Source: Pseudoduganella lutea (GTDB lineage: Bacteria > Pseudomonadota > Gammaproteobacteria > Burkholderiales > Burkholderiaceae_D). From it: 64,000 nucleotides of DNA. The notes under the pieces were generated by a model. It saw nothing but the letters and a program-made list of their open reading frames with translations, did not search any database and was not told where the DNA came from. The stretch covers positions 6,696,001-6,760,000 of the forward strand of contig NZ_CP035913.1 in NCBI RefSeq assembly GCF_004209755.1. The letters are read 5' to 3'. The position numbers and the translations under genes were made by a program. Of the stretch, positions 10,308 through 19,553 are shown piece by piece (position 1 is the stretch's first letter; each line of letters opens with the position of its first letter).

Positions 10308-11131
10308 AGTGGTTCCTCTAATGGCAGGATTTCTATCCGTCGAAACTCCGTAGGGTGCGTCTCTGCCTGGATTGCAATGTAGCCGCTTTCCAGCAACTGA
10401 GGGAATCCCTTCTCCATCAGCAGCCGGCTGTGTGGATCGCTTGGATTGAGCTGCGGCTGGCTATAACTGATCACAGTTTCGCCATCAAGGATATGCTTGA
10501 TTAATTTTCCACCGTGAACCTCAACCTCGAATGTTACCCAGTCGTCCCCCACATACACCTTTGACTTTGCCGAGGTGCGGTGGGTAGTCGTCAGCTGCCC
10601 ATTGAATACTGCTCTAGTATGTGGAGTGCAAAACGATCCGTTGTTCTGGTCACCAGGGCCGCCTCCACCAAGCATCTGCACTTCAATCGATGCAGGAAAT
10701 TCCTGGTCGAGTTCCATGGTCTCTGGCGGTTCACTAAAAATCATGATGCCGTTATTGCGATAGCCCCAGCCTGGAGCGCCCGCGACTTGGTCGCCAACGA
10801 AACGATATTCTGCCCGAATGCGGTAGTGCGATAGCCTCTGTTTCCAGAACAGGTGACCGAATTCGCCGTCGAATTTGTCGTACTCGCTGTAGTCGACTTT
10901 GAGGACGCCGTTTTCAACCTTGAAGGTGTTTTTGTAGTTGACGCCGACTTGATGGCCTTTGAATTTTGGAGTCCAGCCGGATAAGTCTTTCCCGTTGAAG
11001 AGCTGAATCCACTTAGCCTGGCTAGGCTGTGGCCCGCTGGCACTCTTCGGTTCTGGTGCGTTACTGGTAACGCTTGCACACCCAGTCAATGCAAATGCGA
11101 AATACAGGGCAGTGGGGTTTATTTTGTTCAT
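10304..11131 (-). CDS. DUF1080 (3-keto-disaccharide hydrolase family) lipoprotein
   Basis: The 275-aa product has a lipoprotein signal ending in lipobox LTGC, so it should be anchored in the envelope. Most of the mature protein is one PF06439 (DUF1080) jelly-roll domain, from IQLFNGKDLSGW to YIAIQAETHPTEFRRIEI. This family includes enzymes that cleave 3-keto-glycosides after a dehydrogenase oxidises C3 of the sugar. ATG 11131 is chosen over the longer frame because of its AAGGGA ribosome site and the correct signal. It lies on the same strand as, and 300 bp downstream of, the operon holding a second DUF1080 gene and two Gfo/Idh/MocA oxidoreductases, which could supply its keto-sugar substrate. 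Confidence 0.8.
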   Translation of the reverse strand: MNKINPTALYFAFALTGCASVTSNAPEPKSASGPQPSQAKWIQLFNGKDLSGWTPKFKGHQVGVNYKNTFKVENGVLKVDYSEYDKFDGEFGHLFWKQRLSHYRIRAEYRFVGDQVAGAPGWGYRNNGIMIFSEPPETMELDQEFPASIEVQMLGGGGPGDQNNGSFCTPHTRAVFNGQLTTTHRTSAKSKVYVGDDWVTFEVEVHGGKLIKHILDGETVISYSQPQLNPSDPHSRLLMEKGFPQLLESGYIAIQAETHPTEFRRIEILPLEEPL

Positions 11132-11445
11132 ATTTCCCTTTGTATATGCGGTCAGAAACGCTGACGACCAGTGATCCACGACCTGGTGGCAGTGCCGGGC
11201 AGGCGTCGTTTTGTCCAAAGACCGGGCGAGCGTCTGATTGAGAGGAATTTGTTAGCGATTTCCGTAATGCATGGCGGCTCAAGTACCGGGCTCGTTTGAC
11301 TCTCAAAAAATACATTCGCTTGAACGCTACCTCAGATGTTTCCTTCACTATATCGGCCGTTTTCAGCACGGCGCCGAGATACCGAAGGGCTTATCCGATC
11401 GCCGGCGCTCAGCTGACCGAGCACCGGCGAGGTCATGCAGGCAGG
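11132..11445. other. intergenic region with no supported gene
   Basis: About 310 bases separate the lipoprotein start from the GH2 remnant. Open frames here are short and unlike known proteins. It should hold the promoter of the lipoprotein gene; no clear sigma-70 pair was picked out. The part next to 11446 may be further decayed sequence. Confidence 0.4.
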
Positions 11446-11747
11446 CTAACGAACCTCGCAGTCGATGGCCGACGGTACCAGCTTTCCGGACCTCGCGCGC
11501 AAGCTTGCCGCCCCGGAGGTGCCGGTCGATTCGACGATTACCTGAGCCCCGCCATTGAACACACGTATTTGCCATGCCGGCGAGGCCGCTGCGATACGTG
11601 CCCGTGGGCGAAGCGCCAGCCCTGGTCGATATTGACGCGCTGGCGTCCGTGGTCTCCCGTCGCCTGGCCGGGTGCGGCAGTGGCACGCCCGGCCACGATC
11701 AGCGCAGCCAGTGCCTGCAGCATCCCCACTATGGTTTTCAATCGCAT
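11446..11747 (-). pseudogene. GH2 glycoside hydrolase remnant with most of the gene deleted
   Basis: Two pieces of a family 2 glycoside hydrolase lie side by side. The first, from ATG 11747, encodes a signal peptide (MRLKTIVGMLQALAALIVAG) and the typical start of the mature enzyme (RVNIDQGWRFAHGH). Near 11580, in another frame, follows a segment that reads like the C-terminal Ig-like end of such enzymes (VFNGGAQVIVEST...GKLVPS), closing with a stop at 11446-11448. The 800 or so residues between are missing. It starts 40 bp after the Gfo/Idh/MocA gene, so it was probably the last gene of that operon. The assignment of the C-terminal piece is by my recall of the family pattern and is less sure than the N-terminal piece. 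Confidence 0.55.
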
Positions 11748-11786
11748 ACTCACGCGTTTTCCAATTTTTTTGTTACGCGAATGTGC

Positions 11787-13175
11787 TTATGCGAGCTTGT
11801 AGTACTGCTCCCAGCCCTTGCGCGGCGGCGCCCCGGCCAGCAGGGCATTGGCCTTCGGATGATTGGTGATGCGCTTGCTGACCGGATCGAAACTGAGCTT
11901 GCCGTTGACCCTTTGGGCAATCACGCCCAATGCCATGGCCTGGCACAGCGGGCCGGCGACCGCAAAGCTGGAGCGGCAGGTTTCCTCGCCCATGCAGGCC
12001 TTGAGGAAATTGGCAAAATGCTTCGATGGACTCGTCGGCACCGATGGCAGGGCGATGTCCCGTCCTGCGGTGCCCACGATGCTCAGCTGGGAGCCGTGCG
12101 AGCCACCCTTGAACGTCAGGCCTTCGCCATAGATGATTTTCCCGGGCGGCAGCTTGGGCGCGTCGGCGCTGCCTTTCGAAGGCGGTGGAATGTTGGGGTC
12201 GACGATGGCCGCACCATAGTCCTTCGGCAGCGGCGGCAGGTTGTCAACGCCGTCGTACCAGGTCAGCTCCAGGGGGGGGAGGGCGCCGCGTTCGGGGAAG
12301 CGGAAAGCCAGCGTCGACGCTTGCGGGAAGATGAAGGGGCTCCAGCCTTCCAGCCGCACCGCCTCGACTTCGGTCGGCAGGCCCAGTTGCAGGAACTCGT
12401 GGGCCGTGTCGAAGATGTGGGCGCCCCAGTCGCCCAGCGCGCCATTGCCGTAGTCGTACCAGGAACGCCAGTCGCCGTTGATGTAGCCTCGGTTGTAGTC
12501 GTGCCAGGCGCCGGTAGCGACCCAGCCGTCCCAGTCCAGCGTGGCTGGTACCGGCTGGCGCGGCAGGTAGCCGTTCACCTTCATGCCGTGCCAGCGGCGC
12601 GGGTTGTTCATGTGTGCCGTGATGGCGCGCACGTTCTTGATGATGCCGGCATCGACCCAGGACTTGAACTGGAAATAATTCGCTTCCGAATGGCCCTGGT
12701 TACCCATTTGGGCCGCCACCTTGTATTTGCGTTCCGCAGCCATCATCAGCGCGATCTCGCGGAAGCTCTGGCCCATCGGCTTCTCGCAGTAGACGTGTTT
12801 GCCTTGCGACATCGCCAGCATGGCGATAGGGAAATGCGAGAAGTCAGGCGTACCAATGCTGACTGCGTCGATCTGCTTGCCCATGCTGTCGAACATGCGG
12901 CGGAAGTCCTGGAAGCGCGGCACGTCGGGGAATAGTTTCATGATCTCGAGCGTGTGTGGCGCGCCCATGTCGACGTCGCATAGCGCCACGATGTTGGCCA
13001 GCCCGGTAGCGTGCAGGGCCTTGATGACATCCGCGGCGCGGTTGCCGATGCCAACGCAGGCCAGGTTGACCTTGCCGCTTGCCGCCATGGCGTGGCCGAG
13101 GTATGGCGCGGTCAGCGTCGCCAGAGCGCCTTTGACCAATTGCCGGCGGCGTGGCGAGGAAAGTGTGTGTGCCAT
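11787..13175 (-). CDS. Gfo/Idh/MocA family oxidoreductase, Tat-type signal
   Basis: This 462-aa protein is an NAD(P)-dependent oxidoreductase of the Gfo/Idh/MocA family. A twin-arginine-type leader (SPRRRQLVKGALATLTAP) suggests export, as for glucose-fructose oxidoreductase, where a tightly bound cofactor is carried out. The Rossmann domain has VNLACVGIGNRA, and the catalytic-region motif is CEKPMG. The C-terminal alpha/beta domain follows, with GDWGAHIFD. It is the fourth gene of an operon (DUF1080, apbE, a second Gfo/Idh/MocA, this gene), 26 bp behind its paralogue. With DUF1080 the likely role is oxidation at C3 of glycosides before cleavage, an inference from the pathway. The start has GGAG upstream. 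Confidence 0.85.
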   Translation of the reverse strand: MAHTLSSPRRRQLVKGALATLTAPYLGHAMAASGKVNLACVGIGNRAADVIKALHATGLANIVALCDVDMGAPHTLEIMKLFPDVPRFQDFRRMFDSMGKQIDAVSIGTPDFSHFPIAMLAMSQGKHVYCEKPMGQSFREIALMMAAERKYKVAAQMGNQGHSEANYFQFKSWVDAGIIKNVRAITAHMNNPRRWHGMKVNGYLPRQPVPATLDWDGWVATGAWHDYNRGYINGDWRSWYDYGNGALGDWGAHIFDTAHEFLQLGLPTEVEAVRLEGWSPFIFPQASTLAFRFPERGALPPLELTWYDGVDNLPPLPKDYGAAIVDPNIPPPSKGSADAPKLPPGKIIYGEGLTFKGGSHGSQLSIVGTAGRDIALPSVPTSPSKHFANFLKACMGEETCRSSFAVAGPLCQAMALGVIAQRVNGKLSFDPVSKRITNHPKANALLAGAPPRKGWEQYYKLA

Positions 13176-13201
13176 GAATGTCTCCTTGGATGTGTTTGAA
13201 T

Positions 13202-14488
13202 TTAGTTGTAGTTGCCCGGCCAGGCGATCTCGCGGCCTTGGTCCATGGCCGCCTGCCCCATCAGCGCGGCGATGCCGGAGCGATAGGCGTGGTCGATCAT
13301 GTGCGGGATAGGCCGGCCCGCGCGGATCGCATTGGCGAAGGCGGCCATCGACAGGATGGTGCCGTCGTCGTCTCCGAGCTCGCGCCGCAGCTGCTGTCCG
13401 GCCGTCCCGGCTTTGCTTTCCGGTTTCCAGGTCGGGCCGCCGATGGCAAGCGTCTCGGCGCTGCCCCGTTCGATCTGGTTCACCAGCGCGGCGATGGCCG
13501 GCGCCGGCGGCGGCTGTTCCAGGTAGAGCTTTCCGCTTTCGCCTTCGATGGTGCCTTTCGGTCCCATGACCTGGATTTCCAGCCCGTGGTGGCGGTTGCT
13601 GATCAGCGAGTCGTAGATGAAGGTGACGCCGTCGCGGTAGCGGAACAGCACGTTAACGTTGTCGAATACCTCGCGCCCGTCCTTCCAGTGATTGATGCTG
13701 CCGTAGCCGACGCAGGACAGCGGCGCGGCATCCAGGTACCAGTTGGCGACCTGCAGATGATGCGAGGCCAGCTCGGCCATCAGGCCGCCGGAGTAGGCGC
13801 GGTACAACCGCCAGTTCAGCTTGCGTTCCAATGCGGGGTGCGGGACCGGACGGCGCCAGTCGTTATTACGGTGCCAGCTGGCGCGGATCTGGGTGATCGG
13901 GCCAAGCTGGCCAGTTTGTACCACCTCATGGGCGTGCAGGAAGGAGGCGCTGAACAGGCGCTGGTGGCCGACCTGAAACACCCGTCCGCTGGCTTGAGCC
14001 GCGCGGGCGATGGCCTTGCATTCGTCCACCGTGAGCGCCAGGCTCTTCTCGCAAAACACATGCTTGCCGGCGGCCAGCGCGTCCAGGCACATCGGGGCAT
14101 GCTCGTGAAGCGGCGTCGCGATCACTACCCCGTCCAGGCCAGGCATCGCCAGCAGCTTGCGATAATCCGTAAACGCCGTCGGCTTGCCAGCGGCCGCCGC
14201 CATGGCCGCCAACAGATTGGGCGGGTAGTCGTCGCACAGCGCGGCGATTTCGACCCCGGGAGTGCGCAGCAGGTATTGCAGCAGCAGGCTGCCGCGCGAG
14301 CCGATGCCGATGACGCCGATCCGTACGCGGTCCGACGGCGAGGCACCGACCGGCTGGGCGCGCAGCGGCGCCATCCATGGCAGTCCGCTGAGCAGGGTGG
14401 ATCCGGCGATAACGCCGGCCAGACGCGCCAGGAAGCGGCGCCGCAGCCACGCGTCTCGCAGGATATTCTCGTGAAGCTTGTCAGTCAT
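13202..14488 (-). CDS. Gfo/Idh/MocA family oxidoreductase, Tat-type signal
   Basis: A 428-aa second member of the family, with leader LRRRFLARLAGVIAGSTLL, Rossmann motif VRIGVIGIGSRG, and CEKS where most relatives have CEKP. The rest matches the family C-terminal domain (GGLMAELASHHLQVANWYL). ATG 14488 lies inside the end of apbE (8-bp overlap), so the two are translationally coupled; the longer upstream frame is discarded because it runs through apbE. It differs clearly from its neighbour at 11787, so the two may act on different sugars or in opposite directions of a redox pair. Confidence 0.85.
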   Translation of the reverse strand: MTDKLHENILRDAWLRRRFLARLAGVIAGSTLLSGLPWMAPLRAQPVGASPSDRVRIGVIGIGSRGSLLLQYLLRTPGVEIAALCDDYPPNLLAAMAAAAGKPTAFTDYRKLLAMPGLDGVVIATPLHEHAPMCLDALAAGKHVFCEKSLALTVDECKAIARAAQASGRVFQVGHQRLFSASFLHAHEVVQTGQLGPITQIRASWHRNNDWRRPVPHPALERKLNWRLYRAYSGGLMAELASHHLQVANWYLDAAPLSCVGYGSINHWKDGREVFDNVNVLFRYRDGVTFIYDSLISNRHHGLEIQVMGPKGTIEGESGKLYLEQPPPAPAIAALVNQIERGSAETLAIGGPTWKPESKAGTAGQQLRRELGDDDGTILSMAAFANAIRAGRPIPHMIDHAYRSGIAALMGQAAMDQGREIAWPGNYN

Positions 14489-15317
14489 GTTGCCATCTCT
14501 TTTCCACAGTCCAGTGACCGTTCTTCTCCAGGTAGATAAACTCGACCGCCTGGGCGCAGGGATAGTGCCGCAGCACCTCCACGCGGCGCGCGGGTGCCAG
14601 CACGAACAGGGCGGTCGACAGCGCTTCGGCATCGGCAGCGCCGGCGCAGCTCACCGACACGGTCCGGCAGCCGCTGATCGGCTGGCCGTCGCTGGGATCG
14701 AAGATATGAGCCTGGCCGACGCGGTTACCCGAAGTGGACATTGCGGTGTCGCGCAGGTCGAAGCGATGCAGTGACCGGCCTGGATGGAACAGGTCCTCCA
14801 CGCCCACTGGCCAGCTATCGGCGGCGGGGTGCTTGCCGATGACGACGAGCGAACTTTCGCCAAAGCTGAGCAACGCCTGGTCAACCCCACGCGCGAGCAG
14901 CCTCTGGCGCACCGCGTCCAGCGCAATGCCCTTGCCGATGCCGCCCAGGTCCAGCTGCATGCCCGCCGCGTCGAAGCGCACGGTGCGCGCCGCCGCATCG
15001 ACATCGAGCAGCTGCATGCCGCGGCTGCCCTGCGGCCCGCCCTGGGCGATATCGAAGGCGCCCCCGGTCAGGTGGTGATGGCGCCGGCAAGCGTCCAGCA
15101 CTTCCCACAAGGCCGCCGGCACCGGCGCCGGGCCGTGGGCGGCGATGCGGTTGAGCGCCGCCAGCGCGCCGTGAGCATCGAAGCGGCTCATCAGCACTTC
15201 CTGCTCTTGCAGCAGGACCTGGGCTTCGCGCGCCAGCTGCATGCCGTGGTGCTCGTCGATGGCCGGCAAGACCATGGAAAAGCGCGTGTTCATCGACGCG
15301 AAGGTCTGGTGGAACAT
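14481..15317 (-). CDS. apbE: FAD:protein FMN transferase (ApbE family)
   Basis: The 278-aa product is an ApbE-type flavin transferase, which attaches FMN covalently to a Ser/Thr of a target protein outside the cytoplasm. Family motifs are present in order: LDLGGIGKGIALD, SFGESSLVVIG, MSTSGN, HIFDPSDG and the metal-binding ADAEALSTALFVL segment. No lipoprotein or signal peptide is obvious, which is unusual for ApbE. The gene starts 6 bp after the DUF1080 stop and overlaps the next oxidoreductase gene, so it belongs to this operon. No product with an obvious flavinylation motif is encoded beside it, leaving its target open. Confidence 0.85.
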   Translation of the reverse strand: MFHQTFASMNTRFSMVLPAIDEHHGMQLAREAQVLLQEQEVLMSRFDAHGALAALNRIAAHGPAPVPAALWEVLDACRRHHHLTGGAFDIAQGGPQGSRGMQLLDVDAAARTVRFDAAGMQLDLGGIGKGIALDAVRQRLLARGVDQALLSFGESSLVVIGKHPAADSWPVGVEDLFHPGRSLHRFDLRDTAMSTSGNRVGQAHIFDPSDGQPISGCRTVSVSCAGAADAEALSTALFVLAPARRVEVLRHYPCAQAVEFIYLEKNGHWTVEKRWQHD

Positions 15318-15323
15318 GAGTGC

Positions 15324-16133
15324 TTACTTCGCGCGCAGCTCGCGGATCAGGATGTTGCGGAAGGAAACCTGGTCTCCATGGTCCTGCAGAAGAATGTGGC
15401 CGTCGGCCCATTCACCGAAGCCGGCAATATCGCGGAATTTGCTGGCCGCCACGGCAGCACGGAAGGCTGCGGAGCCTCGCTCGAATTCAACAGTCTTCCT
15501 GCCGTTGAGCCAGAACGTTACCTGCTTGCCTTGCGCCAGAATGCGCACGTGGTTCCAGTGACCCACCGGAGCGGCGGTTTTATCTTGTTTGGCCGGGATC
15601 AGGTCGTACAGCGAGCCGATGGTCCGGTTGCCGTCGCGGCCAAGTTTCGCGTCGGGGTGGCGCTCGTCATCAAGCAGCTGGAACTCCATGCCGATCGCCG
15701 AGCCCACCGTTGCCGGCTTGCCGGTGAGGCGGTCGATCGGGGCCAGGTTGGGCTGGGTGAAGATCTTGACGCCGCTGTTGGCGCCCGGGCTAAGCTTTGC
15801 TTCCAAGGTCAGCTCGAAGTCGCTATAACGCTTGCGAGTGATGATGTCGCCGCCACCGCGCGATTCTTCTCCGCCCTTGCCCATGATGGTGAGGACTCCG
15901 TCACAAGTGCGCCAGCCGTGCTGTGGAAACGCGTCGGATTTGACGCCGCGCCAGGCATCGTTCGAGCTACCGTCCCACAGCACGGTCCAGCCTTCCGCTT
16001 TTTCCTGCGCCGTCAGGGTGGGCACGGCCTGTGCGTTGGTGGCGTCGCACGCGCCCGATTGCGCCATGACGGGTGAGGCTGCGCACAACAGGGCGGTGAG
16101 GAGAACAGCCGGGACGATAGGGTAAGAGGGCAT
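15324..16133 (-). CDS. DUF1080 (3-keto-disaccharide hydrolase family) exported protein
   Basis: A 269-aa exported protein with a signal peptide ending ASPVMAQ and one PF06439 domain (WTVLWDGSSNDAWRGV ... FRNILIRELRAK). Family members act on 3-keto-glycosides. ATG 16133 is chosen because GGAG lies 6 bases upstream and the signal peptide starts there; an ATG 12 bases earlier is possible. It is the first gene of the four-gene operon and lies 120 bp downstream of the TonB receptor on the same strand. Compared with the DUF1080 lipoprotein at 10304, it has a cleavable signal rather than a lipobox. Confidence 0.85.
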   Translation of the reverse strand: MPSYPIVPAVLLTALLCAASPVMAQSGACDATNAQAVPTLTAQEKAEGWTVLWDGSSNDAWRGVKSDAFPQHGWRTCDGVLTIMGKGGEESRGGGDIITRKRYSDFELTLEAKLSPGANSGVKIFTQPNLAPIDRLTGKPATVGSAIGMEFQLLDDERHPDAKLGRDGNRTIGSLYDLIPAKQDKTAAPVGHWNHVRILAQGKQVTFWLNGRKTVEFERGSAAFRAAVAASKFRDIAGFGEWADGHILLQDHGDQVSFRNILIRELRAK

Positions 16134-16256
16134 TGCAAACTCCATAAAATATAAAGACGAAAAACCGAAAAACGCCAGTCGACGCAGTGTGCCATGCAGC
16201 CTGCGTTGACTGGCTAAAGGAGACAACTGAGAAATGATTCGTGTCGCGTCTGCTCC

Positions 16257-19200
16257 CTAGAACTTGAACCGCGCACCGATGGTGATGGTTCGGTCGAATG
16301 CGCTCTGGTCCATGAACATTTCCTCGAATTGCGCATAGCGCGAGTCGTATGCCTTGAGCAGATTGGTGGCCTGCAGGTACACGGTGGCGTGTTGTCCGAT
16401 GTCATAACTGACCGACGCGTCGACATAGGTGACCGCGTTGTACCAGGTCGCCAGGCGGGCATTCGACAGACTGGAATTGCCAAGGAACTGGTTGACCAGG
16501 GCAGGATCGGCCGGACTCAGGTTGGTGTTCGGATTGCGCTGTCCGCGGACCGAGGAGAAACGGGGGCTGCGCCAGTTCGCCGCAATGCGTGCCTGCCAGC
16601 CGTATTTCTGATACCAAATTGCCAGATTGGCGGTGTGCTCCGAAAAGTCGGGCAGGGGCAGGCTGTCGCCGGCGAAATCGGTATCGAAGCCTTTCGATTC
16701 GCCATAGGTGTAGTTGGCGTCGATGCCGAGACCGCTCCAGGCGCCCGGCAGGAAGGTGAACGGCATTTTCACGCCGCCTTCCAGGCCCTGGGTATAGGTG
16801 CCTTCGCCGTTAACGGTCTGGGTCCAGGTGCCGGTACGGCGCACCTCGCCGTCAATGTCGGGACCAGGCGCATTGAAGGTAATGGTACGTGCGAACGAAT
16901 CGATGTCCAGGCGGTAGGCCGCCAGGTTGACCAGGATCTCGCGGGTTGGATACCACTCCAGGCTGAGGTTGGTGTTGGTCGAACGCCATGGCTGCAGGTC
17001 CGCGTTGCCCGCGTTGGCGTTCAAGAAGATATTGAACGCATCCGGAAGGCTTGGGTCGGTGCCATTGTTGGCATTGCGGCCATACGTGGTCTGCTTGCCC
17101 AGCACACTGATATCGGGCCGCGTGATGGCCTTGTTAACACCCAGGCGAATCGCCAGGTTCGGTGCCGGTGCGACCCGCAGGTTGAAGCTTGGCAGGTTGT
17201 CGGAATAACGCCGCACCAGCACTTCGGTGCCAAGGTCGGCCAGCGGGCCGTTGACGAACTGGCGCGTGTTGACGTCCACCAGGTGGCGTGTGATGGTCGC
17301 CTCGGAATCGACCCGGCGCAGACCAACGTTGCCCGCATAGGTCCAGCCGAACCAGGCGTCACCCGAGAAGTCGGCCTGGAAGTAGGCTTCTTTCGATACC
17401 AGTTTGAAGCGGTAGTTCTGTTCAGGCGAAGCCGCCCGGACAGGCGTGTAAGTCTGGTTGGTGGCTGGATCGGTCCAGGTCGTGAACTGGGATTGCCACT
17501 GTGCCAGCGGATTTTTCAGGACCGCCGGATCGACCAGGGCGATGGGCGGCGTGGCAATGACCCCGACCTGGTTGTAGACCTTGGTGAAATGGTCCGGATG
17601 CGCCGACAGCAGGTCCGGTGCGACTCCGGGCTTTAACGCGTCGCGAAAAGGGGTGCCGACCGGGACCGAGCTAATGCTTGGATAGGCATTGTAGTTCTGC
17701 CCCGGGGTGCCAGTGTACGTCGGGGCATACATTTGCCAGCCGAAGCGGTCGATGTTCTGCCGACTGACCCGGGCGCCGAACTTGAAGCCATCGAACAGCC
17801 ATACCTTGTCGTCCCAAACGCCATTGGTGGCGAAATTGCCCAGTCGGCCCACTTCCTCGGAGCCGGCAACGCTGAAGCTGCCCAGCCGCAGCTTGGTGGC
17901 ATCCCATCCGCCGTCGCGAAACCCGATCGCCGGCTCCTTGCCGGTCAAGTCGAAATCCATCAGATATCCGGGCCATGTGGCTGTGCCGGTGCCTGTCTGA
18001 ACGGTGCAGTTGTTGGTACAGCCGGCCGGGCCGGAGGTGGCGGTTGGATCGAGATTGGAGTCCACTGAGCCGTTCACGAGGTCTCGCCTGTTGTTTGAAT
18101 ATTGGAAGCGCAGGTCGCCCGATAGCGGTCCTTGGCCACCGTACTCGAGCCGCAACATGGTATTGGTCGCCTTGCCGTCGGCACGCTCGTTGCCGGCGCG
18201 CGAGAAGAGCCGCGCGGTACGCTGGACACCCTTGGTGACGACATTGTTCTCGCTGATGGTCGGCATCTCGATGCCCGGCTGCAGACGATCGAACAACACG
18301 CCATTGTTGTGGAAATAGATGTCATGGCGGTAGTTCTGGTCAGCGATTTTCGAATGGAATGATTCGAGTGTGGCCCGCCATTCGCGGGACAACTTGTAGG
18401 TGAAGGCGGCCGAGACGGCTTCGCGGTCGCGGATCAGTTTTCTGTCGTTTGCGGAAATCATGCGCGGCATCCACACGTAATTGCCAGCGAGTAGACAATT
18501 CAGGTTATTGCGGTCATGGAAGCTCTTGACAGCGTTCGTCTGGGCCGGGGTCAACGACCCGAACGGTGCGCCAGGATTGATTCCTGCCGGGAAGGGGGCA
18601 GTGACGCAGCCGGCGCCCTTGCCCGTCAGGTCGTAATAGCCGGCACTGGCGTCGTTCGGATTCTTCAACACGCCATCTGGGGTGATCCGATCCCAGTCGT
18701 TATTCTGGGCGTTAGCGTTATAGTTCGCCCGCTCGGAGCGGGACTTGTTGGCCGATACCAGAGCGGCCCAGCTGGAATCGTGCGCCTTGTAGCCGGCTAG
18801 CACGGAAACGTTGGGACTGGTCTTCTTCGACAGGGAACCCCGCTGGGCTTCGGTGATCCCGGTCAGGTTCCATCCCTTGTTGAGATCCATTGGCTGCCGT
18901 GTTTTCAGATCGATGGTACCGGCAATGCCGCCGGGCAGAATATCGGCAGTGTTCGACTTGATGACGCTGGCGCCCGCGATTAGCGACGCTGGGATATCTG
19001 CATAGTTGGGTTGAGTCGAAACAACGTTGCCGGCACCCAGAAACATGTCGCCATTCAAGGTGGTCAGCACCTGGGGCATGCCGCGCAAGGTCACGCGACC
19101 CGCTTCCCCGGCTTCGCGCGCTACCTGAACGCCGGTTACCCGTTGCAGCGAATCGGCGATTGTAAAGTCGGGCAACTTGCCAATGTCCTCCGCCACAATG

Positions 19201-19406
19201 GCATCGACTACCTTGTCCTCGTTACGCTTGATATCGATCGCCTTCAATTGCGATGCGCGCACACCAGTCACCACCACCGCTTGTACTGGCGCGGTCTGCT
19301 CACCTGGCGCCGTCGCTTCTGCGATCTGCGCATGAGCCGTAGCGCTTGCAATAGAGACCAGTTGCGTGATCGCGAGCGCGATCGCCGTTTTCTTTGTCTG
19401 TTTCAT
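16257..19406 (-). CDS. TonB-dependent receptor (TIGR01782-like, large)
   Basis: The 1049-aa product is an outer-membrane TonB-dependent transporter of the Xanthomonas/Caulobacter group, which mostly imports plant oligosaccharides. It has a signal peptide (about 1-27, ending AHAQ), a short region with VVVTGVRASQLKAIDIKR, the plug domain (LPDFTIADSLQRVTGVQV, TLNGDMFLGAGN) and a long beta-barrel ending in a C-terminal phenylalanine (GARFKF). GGGGAG lies 5 bases before the ATG. It precedes the DUF1080/apbE/oxidoreductase operon and probably delivers its glycoside substrates. A near-perfect palindrome lies 150-195 bp upstream. The true substrate is not visible from sequence. Confidence 0.9.
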   Translation of the reverse strand: MKQTKKTAIALAITQLVSIASATAHAQIAEATAPGEQTAPVQAVVVTGVRASQLKAIDIKRNEDKVVDAIVAEDIGKLPDFTIADSLQRVTGVQVAREAGEAGRVTLRGMPQVLTTLNGDMFLGAGNVVSTQPNYADIPASLIAGASVIKSNTADILPGGIAGTIDLKTRQPMDLNKGWNLTGITEAQRGSLSKKTSPNVSVLAGYKAHDSSWAALVSANKSRSERANYNANAQNNDWDRITPDGVLKNPNDASAGYYDLTGKGAGCVTAPFPAGINPGAPFGSLTPAQTNAVKSFHDRNNLNCLLAGNYVWMPRMISANDRKLIRDREAVSAAFTYKLSREWRATLESFHSKIADQNYRHDIYFHNNGVLFDRLQPGIEMPTISENNVVTKGVQRTARLFSRAGNERADGKATNTMLRLEYGGQGPLSGDLRFQYSNNRRDLVNGSVDSNLDPTATSGPAGCTNNCTVQTGTGTATWPGYLMDFDLTGKEPAIGFRDGGWDATKLRLGSFSVAGSEEVGRLGNFATNGVWDDKVWLFDGFKFGARVSRQNIDRFGWQMYAPTYTGTPGQNYNAYPSISSVPVGTPFRDALKPGVAPDLLSAHPDHFTKVYNQVGVIATPPIALVDPAVLKNPLAQWQSQFTTWTDPATNQTYTPVRAASPEQNYRFKLVSKEAYFQADFSGDAWFGWTYAGNVGLRRVDSEATITRHLVDVNTRQFVNGPLADLGTEVLVRRYSDNLPSFNLRVAPAPNLAIRLGVNKAITRPDISVLGKQTTYGRNANNGTDPSLPDAFNIFLNANAGNADLQPWRSTNTNLSLEWYPTREILVNLAAYRLDIDSFARTITFNAPGPDIDGEVRRTGTWTQTVNGEGTYTQGLEGGVKMPFTFLPGAWSGLGIDANYTYGESKGFDTDFAGDSLPLPDFSEHTANLAIWYQKYGWQARIAANWRSPRFSSVRGQRNPNTNLSPADPALVNQFLGNSSLSNARLATWYNAVTYVDASVSYDIGQHATVYLQATNLLKAYDSRYAQFEEMFMDQSAFDRTITIGARFKF

Positions 19407-19553
19407 ATGTCTCCCCTGGTATCCAGGAAATGGATGTAGTTGTCGGCTCTACGGCCGTTGCACTGCCGGGCATGGGTGCGCGAAGATCCATGCAAATGGA
19501 GTTCGCGCGATATCTGCCGAGCTAGCAACGCTGCCGCCAATCATTGTTGATGG

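Noticed and set aside
11574..12935. 453-codon plus-strand frame opposite the Gfo/Idh/MocA gene
   Set aside because: It mirrors a well-supported gene on the minus strand and has the His/Arg/Gln-rich look of antisense translation. The same holds for the long frames at 13178-14539, 14784-16076 and 16329-17636.
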